The notes under the pieces are model-generated. The model worked only from the letters and a program-made list of their open reading frames with translations, had not been told where the DNA came from and did not search any database. From contig JAJEEE010000010.1 in assembly GCA_022821145.1 (NCBI GenBank), forward strand, positions 60,153 through 124,152: a DNA stretch of 64,000 nucleotides, given 5' to 3'. This DNA comes from Acidobacteriota bacterium (lineage in GTDB: Bacteria > Acidobacteriota > Terriglobia > 20CM-2-55-15). Below, piece by piece: positions 8,788-17,808 of the stretch; the first letter of the stretch is position 1; the number at the start of each line of letters is the position of its first letter. The translations under genes and the position numbers were made by a program.

Positions 8788-10354
8788 GCTGTGGGTCGTC
8801 GTCGCATGGGCCGTCATGTGGCCTCCGGCACTCGCGGCGGCCCAGGAGGGCGACCCGGGCGCCGGCAGAATCGTCATCGGAAGCAAGAACTTCACCGAGA
8901 ACCGGCTGCTCGGCGAAATCATGGCCCAGCTCATCGAGGCGCACACCGACATCCAGGTGGAGCGCCGCGTGAACCTGGGCGGCACGACCGTCGTGTTCTC
9001 CGCCCTCCGGAACGGCGAGATCGACATGTATTCCGAGTACACCGGGACGGCGTGGACCGTTCAACTCGGCATCGCCGAAACCGCCGTGGACCGGCTTCGC
9101 GCCTACCTGCACGTGGCGGGCGAATTCGAGCGCCGGTTCGGCGTCACCTGGCTCCAGCCGTTCGGTTTCGAGAACAGTTACGAGCTGGCGATGGACGAGG
9201 CCGCCGCCGAGACGATGGGGATTCGCACGATATCGGATTTGCTCCCATACGAAGATCGGCTGCGCGCCGGCGTCAGCCACGAGTTCCTGAATCGCGACGA
9301 CGGCTACCCCGGACTGGCCGCGGCGTACGGCCTGGAGATTCGCGACCTGCGGGGCCTGGAGCACGGGCTCGCCTACGAGGCCATTCTCTCGGACCGGATC
9401 GACGTGATCGACACGTGGACGACGGACGGGAAGCTGCGGGTCTACGACATCCGGATACTGGAGGACGATCGAGGGTTCTTCCCCCCGTACGACAGCGCGC
9501 CCGTCGTCCGCAGCGACACGCTCGAGCGATACCCCGAGGTGGGCGAGGTCCTGGGCCGACTCGCGTTCAGGATCGACAACGAGACGATGCAGGCCCTGAA
9601 CTATCGCGTCGAGGATCAGGGCGGCGGGTTCGACGAAGTCGCCCGCGACTTCCTCGTTTCGGCCGGTCTCGTCGACGATGCCGCGGCGGCGGAACCGGCG
9701 GTGGTCGACCGGGACGGCGGCTTTCCGGCCTTCCTCTGGTCGCGGCGCGGCCAGACGGCGCGGCTCGTCGGGCAGCATCTGGGACTGACGGCCATCGCCG
9801 TCCTGCTGGCCGTCGTCGTCGCGGTCCCGGTCGGCGTCGGCCTGACACGGCGGGAGGCGCTGGCCTCGCCCGTGCTCGGCGCGGTCGGCGTCATCCAGAC
9901 GATTCCCAGCCTGGCGCTGCTAGCCTTCATGATTCCGATCCCGCTGCTCGGTCTGGGGGCGCGATCCGCCATCGCCGCCCTCTTCCTGTACGCGTTGCTC
10001 CCGATCGTGCGGAACACCTACACGGGCATCAAGGAAGTGGACCCCGACCTCCTCGAAGCCGGACGCGGCATGGGTCTGGACAGCCGGCAGATCCTTTTCA
10101 AGCTGCAACTGCCCCTGGCGACGCGAACCATCATGGCCGGAGTGCGCACGTCCACGGTCATCAGCGTCGGCGTCGCGACCCTGGCGGCCTTCATAGGCGC
10201 CGGAGGGCTCGGCGACCCGATCGTCACGGGCCTGCAGCTCAACGACACGTACCTGATTCTCTCCGGCGCCGTCCCGGCGGCGCTGCTGGCCCTCGCGGTG
10301 GATTTCCTGCTCGGGCGCTTCGAGACTTTCCTCGTCCCCCGCGGTCTGGCCTGA
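8780..10354 (+). CDS. Fused substrate-binding protein/permease of an osmoprotectant ABC transporter
   Basis: 524 residues from ATG 8780, which gives a clean signal peptide (about residues 1-20) and has GGGG seven bases upstream; ATG 8765 in the same frame is also possible. Residues about 27-290 are an OpuAC/OpuCC-type binding protein (IGSKNFTENRLLGEIMAQL near the N-terminus). Residues about 325-515 are a five- or six-helix OpuCB/ProW permease with the coupling-loop motif EAGRGMGLDSRQILFKLQLPLA. The fusion is binding protein first, permease second, so the binding domain would be anchored outside by the permease. Ligand is probably a quaternary amine, by family. Forms one transporter with the upstream ATPase. 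Confidence 0.9.
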   Translation: MYRLWVVVAWAVMWPPALAAAQEGDPGAGRIVIGSKNFTENRLLGEIMAQLIEAHTDIQVERRVNLGGTTVVFSALRNGEIDMYSEYTGTAWTVQLGIAETAVDRLRAYLHVAGEFERRFGVTWLQPFGFENSYELAMDEAAAETMGIRTISDLLPYEDRLRAGVSHEFLNRDDGYPGLAAAYGLEIRDLRGLEHGLAYEAILSDRIDVIDTWTTDGKLRVYDIRILEDDRGFFPPYDSAPVVRSDTLERYPEVGEVLGRLAFRIDNETMQALNYRVEDQGGGFDEVARDFLVSAGLVDDAAAAEPAVVDRDGGFPAFLWSRRGQTARLVGQHLGLTAIAVLLAVVVAVPVGVGLTRREALASPVLGAVGVIQTIPSLALLAFMIPIPLLGLGARSAIAALFLYALLPIVRNTYTGIKEVDPDLLEAGRGMGLDSRQILFKLQLPLATRTIMAGVRTSTVISVGVATLAAFIGAGGLGDPIVTGLQLNDTYLILSGAVPAALLALAVDFLLGRFETFLVPRGLA

Positions 10355-10926
10355 AGGCCGAGCGCCGTTCCTTGACGCGCAAAAAGGGGCGTAACAGGGT
10401 CGCCTCCGTCCGCCGGAACCGGGCGGCGAAACTTCGATGCCGTTCCGGAGCCTGGACTACCGGAAGTTCACGTTCCTGTCCGTCGAGGCCACCAGACCGA
10501 AGCCATCCAGGATCGGAGCGCGCGGGCTTGCACGGGGGTTCCCTTCATTCGCATCCAGATAAGGAAAACGCGGTGATTCCCGACCCCACTCGGCCCGAGT
10601 TCAGGGTCGGACGCCGTAAGCGTTGTCTCCAGTTCGGCGGCGCCCCGCAAATCCACGTAAATTGAACGGTAGGCGTTCGATTTGCACGGTTGTCGAAGTA
10701 CGCCGGAACGGCTCGGATGCACCGTATCTCGCAGTTCGCAGGCGTATCCGGTGGCGTCCCCAGTCGGTGCGCGGCAGTCGGGCGCGACGACGCTTGCGGC
10801 GCTGGAGTCGTTCGGTCCGGAGCAGATAGCGATCGTCTACCCCGGAGATTCGCTATGCCGTCCGCGCCGCCGCACACCAATGTGACGGAAGCCGCCGCCA
10901 GATCCGGCCGGGCTCGATGCCGGTCG
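10355..10926. other. Intergenic region with no recognised gene
   Basis: 572 bases between the transporter fusion gene and the convergent hydrolase gene. I see no ORF with family-like features, no clear terminator stem and no RNA gene. A 40-codon frame at 10437-10562 has no support beyond its length. Confidence 0.5.
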
Positions 10927-11859
10927 CTATTCCCCGCCCATGAGCTCGGTCAGCGGCTCCTGAACGGCTTCGGCCCAGATTCGATACCCTTCGGTCGACG
11001 GGTGCAGCCGGTCGCTCATGACGCTGGCCGGGATGTTGCCGTCCGCGTCCAGGAACGCGTCGCCGATATCCAGGTAGTGGACCGACTCCCCGTCGTGCAA
11101 TCGAGATATCGTGTCGTTGATCTCGGCGATCGTTCCGCGCACCGGATCGCCGGCCCGCCCCCTGGGGAAGACGCCCAGCAGCAGGATCTTCGCTTCGGGA
11201 AAATCGTCCCGCAGCTCCAGCACGACGGCCCCGATCCCTTCGGCGATTTCCGCGGCCGTGTTCCGCCGGGTATTGTTCGTGCCGATCATCAACATGACGG
11301 CGCGCGGGCTGAACCCCTCGCCTTCGCCGTTCGCCAGGCGATAGAGCACGCCCTCGGTGGTGTCTCCGGCGATCCCGAAATTCGCGATCCTCCAGTGCCC
11401 GAAGTACTCGTCGAGAACACTCTTCCCGGCGAAAGCTCCCTCGGTGTTCCGCCAGAAATCGGTAATCGAGTCGCCCATCAGGAGAAGCTCGGCGTCGCCG
11501 CCGCGCGCGACTTCGAGGTTCTGCTCGTGCTTGGCGCCAAACTGCGGCGCCAGGTTCGGAACGATCGCCGTGTTGGCCCGCGGCACGCTGACTTCGAGCA
11601 TGCCGGGATACCGTTCGAGAACCTCGCGTGTCGCCGGATCGGCCGTCCGAAGAAACTCTTCGAGGCTGCTCCGAACCGTTTCGACTTCTTCCGCGTCGGG
11701 CCGCGGAATGCTGACGGCTTCGGGCACCGCGGCCGGCGCGCCCCCTTGCGGCGCGGCGAAGACGAGACTCGTTGCGCAGAGCAAACCGGCAACGACCGCG
11801 AGTGCCCGCGTCGCTCGACCAGAAAGACAACGTTCGTGAATCATCGAATCGATCCTCAT
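10927..11859 (-). CDS. Exported SGNH/GDSL-family hydrolase
   Basis: 310 residues from ATG 11859 (a longer frame upstream would invade the preceding gene). Signal peptide about residues 15-38. SGNH blocks are complete: GDSI (nucleophile Ser, about residue 130), the Gly in GIAGDTTEG, Asn in GTNNTRR, and the Asp/His pair in DRLHPS near the C-terminus. The pattern resembles platelet-activating-factor acetylhydrolase-like and carbohydrate esterases. Probably periplasmic; substrate unknown. It follows the lipoprotein gene after four bases, so the two form an operon. Confidence 0.85.
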   Translation of the reverse strand: MRIDSMIHERCLSGRATRALAVVAGLLCATSLVFAAPQGGAPAAVPEAVSIPRPDAEEVETVRSSLEEFLRTADPATREVLERYPGMLEVSVPRANTAIVPNLAPQFGAKHEQNLEVARGGDAELLLMGDSITDFWRNTEGAFAGKSVLDEYFGHWRIANFGIAGDTTEGVLYRLANGEGEGFSPRAVMLMIGTNNTRRNTAAEIAEGIGAVVLELRDDFPEAKILLLGVFPRGRAGDPVRGTIAEINDTISRLHDGESVHYLDIGDAFLDADGNIPASVMSDRLHPSTEGYRIWAEAVQEPLTELMGGE

Positions 11860-11863
11860 ATGG

Positions 11864-12961
11864 TTATTGTTTCGGAAGATACGCGACCCGGTCCCCGTTG
11901 AAGGTTCCAACCCAGAAGTTGTCGCCGACGGACAAGGCCGAGCTGACGCCCTGGATGGCCACGTTCTGATCCGCCCCGCCCACGCGGGTGACTTCGAGCG
12001 TTTCCGCATCCACTTCCACGATCGACCAGCCCGTCGCGCAGTCCGGCCCCTGACAGTCTTCGAGCGACACGTAGTTGCCGCCGGCGGTCAGCAGTTTCCC
12101 TTCATCGCCCCAGCGCACGTTGTCGGGGGTGATGTCGACCGGCACCGCGGATTTCGCCGCAGGCGTTTCGCTGCGATCGAAACGGACGATCTCGCGAGTG
12201 CCGAAGGCCGCCACATAGACGAAGCGGTCGTCGGGAGACACGGCGATGCCGTTCGCCCCGGACAACTCGGTCCCCTCCATCATGAAGACCTCGCCGCCCG
12301 GATGCCATTCGTAGACGTTCCCGGTGATCTCCCCGCGCCCGATGGCGCCGAACCCGACCGTCGGATCCATCATCTTGGTGGTGACGAAACCGCCGTCCGA
12401 CAGGATGGCGACGCTGTTGGCGAAGGTGTTGTCCGGCAGCACGACGCATCCTCTCCAGGTGGCCGCGACATCCTCGCCCGTGGCGTCCAGGTCGAATATC
12501 TCGATCGCTTCCCGCTCGCCGTGGCTCGTGATGTAGAGATCGAACCGGTCCGCGGCATACTCCCGCAACGCGAGGCCGTGCGCCGAGAAATCGCCCAGGT
12601 TCAACGGGCCCGGGCATTCGGGAAACGCCGCGGCGTCGTGCGCGAGCATGGGCGTATCGCCGGGAAACAGCACGCGGAAGCTGTCGTCTTCAGGGTCGAC
12701 CAGGTAGATGTGCCCGTCGACGTCCTGCCCGCTCATCCCCGAAACCAGGATGGATCCGGTATCCCCGAGCAGCAACAGATCCTCGGGATTCTCCAGACCG
12801 CAGACATACGTGAGATTCCCTTCCGGTTCGCAGCCGTCGATTGCAGCCGCCTCGGGCGCAGCTCCGGCCTCCGGCTCCTCGTCGGACGCGCCGGCGCACC
12901 CGGCCAGCGTCAAACCGCCGATCAGGGCCAGTACGCCCAGGATCCTCTTGTTGGTGTTCAT
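11864..12961 (-). CDS. Lipoprotein with a beta-propeller (SMP-30-like) domain
   Basis: 365 residues from ATG 12961, chosen because it gives a lipoprotein signal peptide with the lipobox LAGC (Cys about residue 21) and has GGGGGA about nine bases upstream. The mature part has propeller-like repeats (NPEDLLLLGDTGSILVSG, GANGIAVSPDDRFVYVAAFG) typical of SMP-30/gluconolactonase or arylesterase-like six-bladed propellers. Four cysteines near residues 48-60 and 310-316 may form disulfides. First gene of a two-gene unit with the SGNH hydrolase, so both may act on an ester or lactone in the periplasm; that is inference. Confidence 0.75.
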   Translation of the reverse strand: MNTNKRILGVLALIGGLTLAGCAGASDEEPEAGAAPEAAAIDGCEPEGNLTYVCGLENPEDLLLLGDTGSILVSGMSGQDVDGHIYLVDPEDDSFRVLFPGDTPMLAHDAAAFPECPGPLNLGDFSAHGLALREYAADRFDLYITSHGEREAIEIFDLDATGEDVAATWRGCVVLPDNTFANSVAILSDGGFVTTKMMDPTVGFGAIGRGEITGNVYEWHPGGEVFMMEGTELSGANGIAVSPDDRFVYVAAFGTREIVRFDRSETPAAKSAVPVDITPDNVRWGDEGKLLTAGGNYVSLEDCQGPDCATGWSIVEVDAETLEVTRVGGADQNVAIQGVSSALSVGDNFWVGTFNGDRVAYLPKQ

Positions 12962-13411
12962 TGCTTCGTTGTCCCCCGAGAGTTGAGCGGTTCGACGCAT
13001 GCGCAGACACGGATGTCGCCCGGCGCCGCCGAATTGCGTGCTCCTTGTATAGTCCAAGTCCGCGCAACTCGCAACGGTGGAGTCTCGACCATCCAACTCG
13101 GAAGCGTGATCGTGAACGAAACATCCGAGTCGGACTCCCGGCATCCTGTGCATAGTCCAACGCCAGGCAAGCCGTACGGAACTTCTTGGAGTCGGCGGCG
13201 CATGAGGCGTCCGGCCCTGAAGGAGCCGGGTTGAGAGTGCCTTCGCGTTGCACGGATGCGAACGGAAACGTCCCGGGCCCGGGCGGCGTCGCCAGATCGC
13301 GAGAACCGATCAGGCGGACGTTGAGCGGGCAAACGAACCGGACGCGCGGTGTCCGAACGCATCCGCACGGCAAATCTGTCCGCCTCGGCGTGCGGCAGGA
13401 ACAGCTCCCCG
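12962..13411. other. Divergent intergenic region with no recognised gene
   Basis: 450 bases between the lipoprotein gene and the higBA promoter. Open frames on both strands lack family-like sequence. It marks the left border of the accessory region. Confidence 0.5.
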
Positions 13412-13440
13412 TTGACCAGCGACACTTGTCTATTTACCCT
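13412..13440 (+). promoter_or_regulatory. Candidate promoter of higBA
   Basis: TTGACC (13412-13417), 17 bases, TACCCT (13435-13440). The -10 box ends seven bases before the higB ATG at 13448, which would make the transcript leaderless. No clear palindrome was seen here. Confidence 0.4.
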
Positions 13441-13447
13441 GAATGGG

Positions 13448-13726
13448 ATGATAATGAGCTTTCGACATCGCGGGCTCAAGCGCCTGTTCGAGCGCGAGGA
13501 TCGCAGCCTGATCCGTCCCGGCCTCGTCGAGACGGTCGAGAATATTCTGTTTGCCCTCGACGAGGCGGCGAACGTACAGGATCTGGCCATTCCCCGGTAC
13601 CGCCTGCACCCGCTCAAAGGCGCGCTCAAGGGATATTGGTCAGTGACGGTCAAGGCGAACTGGCGGATCGTCTTCCAGTTCAAGGAAGGCCATGCCTACC
13701 GTGTCGAGTTGATCGATTACCACTAG
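13448..13726 (+). CDS. higB: HigB-family toxin
   Basis: 92 residues from ATG 13448; the start MIMSFRHRGLKRLFE matches the usual HigB opening. The RelE/HigB fold is visible with LHPLKGALKGYWSVTVKANWRIVFQF, the C-terminal strands of the family with the conserved Trp and Arg. HigB proteins are ribosome-dependent mRNA endonucleases in the cytoplasm. Its gene precedes the antitoxin gene, the gene order characteristic of higBA, with 20 bases between them. It looks intact. Confidence 0.9.
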   Translation: MIMSFRHRGLKRLFEREDRSLIRPGLVETVENILFALDEAANVQDLAIPRYRLHPLKGALKGYWSVTVKANWRIVFQFKEGHAYRVELIDYH

Positions 13727-13746
13727 CAGAAAGGGAGAAAACGGCC

Positions 13747-14040
13747 ATGTCGATGAAGAGTCCGCCGCATCCCGGCCGCATCGTCCGCCAGGATTGTATC
13801 GAGGCCCTGGGAGTGACGGTGACCCGAACGGCCGAACTTCTTGGCGTGACGCGTCAGGCCCTGAACAACCTGGTCAACGAAAAGGCGGGTGTTTCCCCGG
13901 CCATGGCCATCCGCCTGGAAAAGCTCGGATGGTCCACGGCCGACCAGTGGATGCGGCTACAGGCCGCCTACGATCTGGCCCAGGCGCGCCTGACCGAGGA
14001 CCGGATCAAAGTGGAGCCCTATGAGCCGCATCATGCTTGA
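13747..14040 (+). CDS. higA: HigA-family antitoxin
   Basis: 97 residues from ATG 13747, preceded by the ribosome site AAGGGAG. An XRE-type helix-turn-helix occupies residues 20-75 (TRTAELLGVTRQALNNLVNEKAGVS) with the family opening PPHPGRIVRQDCIEALG. HigA neutralises HigB and represses the operon. No changes expected to inactivate it were seen. Partner of the upstream toxin gene. Confidence 0.9.
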   Translation: MSMKSPPHPGRIVRQDCIEALGVTVTRTAELLGVTRQALNNLVNEKAGVSPAMAIRLEKLGWSTADQWMRLQAAYDLAQARLTEDRIKVEPYEPHHA

Positions 14041-14123
14041 AACGGAACGCGGCAACGAGCGGCGCTTCGCGAGCGGCCGGTGGATCGTCGACGCATGAGT
14101 CGCACTGCCGCGTTTCAGGGAAG

Positions 14124-14700
14124 TCACTTCATGATTTCGGTCACGCGGTCGTCGAGTCCATCGGCATCGACGTCGCCGGCCAGCGGCTTCACGAGCTGTT
14201 CGGCGCCCCCCCCCGCGGTCGGGACCGTGGATACGTGAAACCGCGCGAAAGCGCTGCGAGCCGGGCGATGACGATGTCGGGCAGCCCGAAGCCGCTGGAG
14301 TCGGCCACTCGAAGCTGACCGGGATCGGACCGGGCGTATTCGACGAGCTCTTCGATCGTCGCCCCCCGGGCTGTCGGCGCCAACCCACAAGGCGCAGGCG
14401 GACTCGTGCGTGGAGCCGACGAAATTCAGCTTCAGCGGGTCGAATCCCGGGTCCATCGTCCACGGCAACACCGTGAGAATCGAGCCCGAGGTCATCCCGA
14501 TCGCGTAGCCGTCGGGTTCGGCCATGAAAGCCGCGCGCCCGCCGCGCCGTTGCCTCCCGTGCGGTTCTCGACAACGGCGGGCTGCCCGAGCGCGCGATCG
14601 AGACGCTCCGCGACGATCCGTGCCGCCAGGCCGGTCGACGGGACCGCCCCGCACCCCCAGTCCGAACACGGCGAGTCTGACGCAAATCGGAAGGGCCGGG
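14124..14700 (-). pseudogene. Decayed TctC/Bug-family solute-binding protein gene
   Basis: Pieces of one tripartite tricarboxylate transporter receptor protein lie in order in different minus-strand frames: ARIVAERLDRALGQPAVVEN near 14620, then AEPDGYAIGMTSGS near 14500, then TIEELVEYARSDPGQL near 14340, then VPTAGGGAEQLVKPLAGDVD near 14180. At least three frameshifts separate them. The signal peptide and the C-terminal half are missing. No TctA or TctB partner is nearby. Bug proteins bind carboxylates in the periplasm; this copy cannot be made. Confidence 0.75.
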
Positions 14701-14738
14701 CCGGGAGCTCCAACGTTCCGTAGTGGATTCCCGGCTCG

Positions 14739-15173
14739 TCAAGGCAGTCTTTCGAAAGGGTCGGTCGCCGGAACACCCAAGGGGACAAAATGGCGCAGGT
14801 TGCGTGTCAGCACGGTCAGGCCACGGCTCCCGGCCGTGGCCGCGATCGCGACATCGGCGAAGCCGGGAGAATTCCCCGTCGCTCGCGCCTGGTCCATCAA
14901 TTTACCCGCCAAGCGAGCCGCGGCCGTATCGAACGGCAGCACGCGTTCCCCGTAGAGATGGAGCACGAGTTCAAGCCAATCCCCAAGGGTTCCAGCCCTG
15001 GGATCGGACCCGGCCCGTTTCATCTTTGCAATCCCTTGGGAGATTTCGGCTACGGTCACCGCCGAGACGAAAAGACGGTCCGAGTGCGTGTCCATCCACG
15101 TGACCAACGACGCCGATCGTTGGGGGCGGCCAGGCGCGCCGGACGACAGGACGTTGGTGTCGACCAAGTACAA
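14739..15173 (-). CDS. vapC: PIN-domain toxin, VapC/FitB type
   Basis: 144 residues. The PIN acidic residues are visible: Asp in YLVDTNVLS (residue 5), Glu in VTVAEISQG (about residue 43), Asp in PGFADVAIAATA (about residue 106), followed by VLTRNLRHF. VapC proteins are Mg-dependent RNases. The gene starts nine bases after the antitoxin gene ends, so the pair is one operon. It appears intact. Confidence 0.9.
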   Translation of the reverse strand: MYLVDTNVLSSGAPGRPQRSASLVTWMDTHSDRLFVSAVTVAEISQGIAKMKRAGSDPRAGTLGDWLELVLHLYGERVLPFDTAAARLAGKLMDQARATGNSPGFADVAIAATAGSRGLTVLTRNLRHFVPLGVPATDPFERLP

Positions 15174-15182
15174 GCAGCCTCC

Positions 15183-15425
15183 CTACAGCTCGATTCCCCG
15201 TGATGGAGTGGTGTCGCGCGACGGCAGGTTTCCGCCCTCCAAGGGCGAGGACAACAGCAACTGCCCAAAGGACGGCACGCGGCGGAGACGATTCCACTCA
15301 TCCACCCCCACGATGACGGCGCGCGGTTTGCCATGTCGGGTGATGACCGCCGTTTCACCGTGGGCCGCCGCTTCCACAAGCGCCGACAATCGGATCTTCG
15401 CATCGCGCAACTGCACCTCTCGCAT
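15183..15425 (-). CDS. Phd/YefM-family antitoxin
   Basis: 80 residues. The Phd fold is clear: MREVQLRDAKIRLSALVEAA, then GETAVITRHGKPRAVIVGVDEWNRLR. Phd antitoxins bind DNA with the N-terminal half and the toxin with the C-terminal tail. It is first in the operon with the PIN toxin. A palindrome that overlaps its promoter suggests autorepression. Confidence 0.88.
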   Translation of the reverse strand: MREVQLRDAKIRLSALVEAAAHGETAVITRHGKPRAVIVGVDEWNRLRRVPSFGQLLLSSPLEGGNLPSRDTTPSRGIEL

Positions 15426-15442
15426 AACAACCCCCTAAAAGA

Positions 15443-15483
15443 ACCACTGTGGTCATTTTAAGCGACACCACGTGGCAGGGCAA
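15443..15483 (-). promoter_or_regulatory. Promoter and palindromic operator of the phd/vapC operon
   Basis: On the minus strand, TTGCCC (15483-15478), 17 bases, TAAAAT (15460-15455). ACCACTGTGGT, an 11-base palindrome, lies at 15443-15453 just after the -10 box, over the expected start point. A second palindrome CCACGTGG (15468-15475) sits in the spacer and shares the same half-site. This arrangement is typical of toxin-antitoxin autoregulation. Confidence 0.6.
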
Positions 15484-15733
15484 CGGACGGTGAGCGCGCT
15501 ATCGGATCGCGCCCCACGACCCGCGAATCGCCGACGGGTGCGCGCCCCCGGCCCACGACGTCTCGAAATGCGACATGCGGGACCACGTCTTCCGACCGTT
15601 CGATTCCGGATGTCGCTTGACACCGGGTCTCGGCGTCCGCCGCGCCAGCCGCCGGTCACGGTCCGTCACTCGGGTCGTGGCGCACGATGACATCGGAATG
15701 TGCTCAAATGTACAGGCGGTCTCAGGGGGTTCC

Positions 15734-16606
15734 ATGCTGGATAAACAGTTGCTGACAACGTCCGGACTTATCGTGTTCGTCGCGATCGGGATCGTAACGG
15801 CCGAGGCGCGGCAGGCGGCCGCGGATTACAACTCCGCCGCGGTGGAAGGGACGATCGAGATCCGCCCGGACCTGTACTTCGTCTATGGCGGCGGCGCCAA
15901 CGCGGTCGTCCGCGTCACGCCCGAAGGACTGATCCTGGTGGACACCAAGAATCCGAATCCCGAGATCTCCGCGGCGCTGCTCCGCGAGATTCGAGCGATT
16001 TCGGACCTCCCGGTCCGCTACGTGTTCAACACGCACCATCATCCCGATCACATCGGAAACAACCAGACCTTCGTCGACCAGGGCGCGACGGTGGTGGGCC
16101 TGGAAGCGCTGACGAACCTGTGGGCTTCAGATGGCCGCACTCAAGACATTCCGGGCCAGCCGACGGTCACGTTCGAACGCGACTACTCGCTCAGCTTCGG
16201 CGGCGCCACGGTCGAAGCGCACTTCTACGCTGCCGGGCATACGGGCGGGGACACGATCGTCCACTTCCCCGATCTGCGGTTCGTGATGCTGTCGGACACC
16301 GTCGGGTACGCCCGCCCCACGCCAGGGATCAACGGCACGAACGCGGCCCGGATCCTGACCCTGTACGACGGCATCCTGAGCCTGGACTTCGACGCCGCCC
16401 TGGCGGGCCGCGGCCCCGTCATGACCCGAGCCGAGATCGAGGCCCAACGGAGCAAGTGGGAAACGCTTCTGGGCCGCGTTCGAGAGGCGATCGACGCCGG
16501 CGCCACCCGGGACGACCTGATGTCCCGCACCCGCCAGGGCGATCTCGGCTGGACATTCAACGAGGGTTTCTACGGCCAGCTCTACGACGCACTGCAGGCG
16601 AACTGA
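15734..16606 (+). CDS. Exported metallo-beta-lactamase-fold hydrolase
   Basis: 290 residues from ATG 15734, preceded by AGGGGG; the upstream extension of the frame has no family sequence. Signal peptide about residues 8-25 ending near EARQ. Zinc-site motifs are complete: HHHPDHIG (about residue 100), HTGGD (His, about residue 165) and LSDTV (Asp, about residue 187). The final His of class-typical enzymes could not be assigned with confidence. Function in the family ranges from beta-lactamase-like to quinoprotein-associated hydrolases. Monocistronic; its 3' end overlaps the convergent fic gene by 50 bases. Confidence 0.8.
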   Translation: MLDKQLLTTSGLIVFVAIGIVTAEARQAAADYNSAAVEGTIEIRPDLYFVYGGGANAVVRVTPEGLILVDTKNPNPEISAALLREIRAISDLPVRYVFNTHHHPDHIGNNQTFVDQGATVVGLEALTNLWASDGRTQDIPGQPTVTFERDYSLSFGGATVEAHFYAAGHTGGDTIVHFPDLRFVMLSDTVGYARPTPGINGTNAARILTLYDGILSLDFDAALAGRGPVMTRAEIEAQRSKWETLLGRVREAIDAGATRDDLMSRTRQGDLGWTFNEGFYGQLYDALQAN

Positions 16607-17603
16607 GGCGCGGAATGGCTCGTCCACGGGCCGTGAGCCGGCATTTCTGGTTCTTCGCGGTGGGCGACTCCGGGTGGGTCATTTCGACCAGGCCGGCGGA
16701 CCGCGCCGGACGAATGTAGTCGTTGCGGAACGTCGGCCGGTGCGACAAACCGAGCGCCGACATGAGTTCCGCCGCCGACATCCGGCCGTCACTCAACGCG
16801 GCGAGCAGCCGCGCTACTAGGTCGGTTACTTGGTCGCTTTCCTGGTCGGTCGGCGTCGAATCCCGGACAGCCTCGAGAATGGTCTCCAGCATGAAGACGA
16901 TGAACGCCGTGCTCTTCCCCGGGGTGGAGCTCTCCCGGATGGCCTCGTAGTATTCGCTCTGCCGCACGCGAATCAGGCTCTCCACCGGGATGTCCGGGAA
17001 GAGAGGCTTCCAGCGAGTCTGGATCGCGGTCTGCCAGAGCCGCCCCATCCGTCCGTTGCCGTCCTCGAACGGATGGATGAACTCGAACTCGTAGTGGAAG
17101 ACCGAGCTGGCGATCAGCGGATGTTCCGCCGTGCCATCCAGCCACGACAGTAGTTCCGCCATTAGGCGCGGCACGCCGCTGGCGGGCGGGCCGATGTGGT
17201 CCACGGCTTCCGGTCCGGTTACGGCAACGCTGCCGCGCCGGTACTGCCCCGGAGCGTCCAGCAATCCGGCCATCAGGATCTCGTGCGCGATGAGCAGATC
17301 GGCTTTATCGGCGGGATTCCATTGTGGGTACTGTTCATAGGCCCGGATGGCGTTCCGCACCTCCTGAATCTTCCGGAGCGGCGCGACGACTGGCTTGCCG
17401 TCGAGGATGGTCGAGATCTACCCTTCCGTGAGTGTGTTGCCCTCAATCGCGAGCGATCCGTGAATGGTGCGGATGCGATTGACGCGCCGCAGTCGCAGAT
17501 CCGCGCGGAGGGCCGCGTCCTCCGCCCGGCCGATGGCTTCGCCGATCCTCTCGCTCAGGTCGAAAATGGTCGAGGTGATCGTGTGCCGGTGTGTCGCGGT
17601 CAT
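16557..17603 (-). pseudogene. fic: fic gene interrupted by an in-frame amber stop
   Basis: A Fic-family AMPylase reads in one frame from ATG 17603 to 16557 except for a TAG at 17420-17418, where related proteins usually have Gln (GNTLT-EGQISTILDG context; CAG to TAG is one change). Upstream of the stop, SLAIEGNT carries the inhibitory (S/T)xxxE(G/N) motif. Downstream, the catalytic loop HPFEDGNGRMGR and a C-terminal winged-helix-like region (residues about 260-330 of the joined product) are intact. ATG 17360 could restart the 267-residue catalytic part without its inhibitory segment. Either a young pseudogene, a sequencing error, or a split gene. Confidence 0.8.
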
Positions 17604-17808
17604 GATCGTGGGATACAGGTTGCCGTCCCAATTCGGCTCCGCAAGCCGCGTTGGTCCCGAGCGCCAGGGGCTTGCCTGAGTCAGTCGGCATGCGGAGGGC
17701 GGACGCCGACGAGGCGACAGGTTCGGAAGCGCGCTCGCTTCCGGATCCAGTCACGGACGGACTCGCTGAAGTCCGTGGTGTATCGGCTTACTCAACCCGA
17801 ATTCAACG

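Noticed and set aside
8711..9778. Minus-strand frame antisense to the transporter fusion
   Set aside because: Shadow of a gene with complete transporter motifs; no ribosome site.
12962..13447. Gene in the gap before higBA
   Set aside because: Frames on both strands are short, run across the real genes, or lack a start and motifs.
14492..14788. Minus-strand frame read as a new protein
   Set aside because: It is the N-terminal piece of the TctC-family pseudogene plus out-of-frame sequence.
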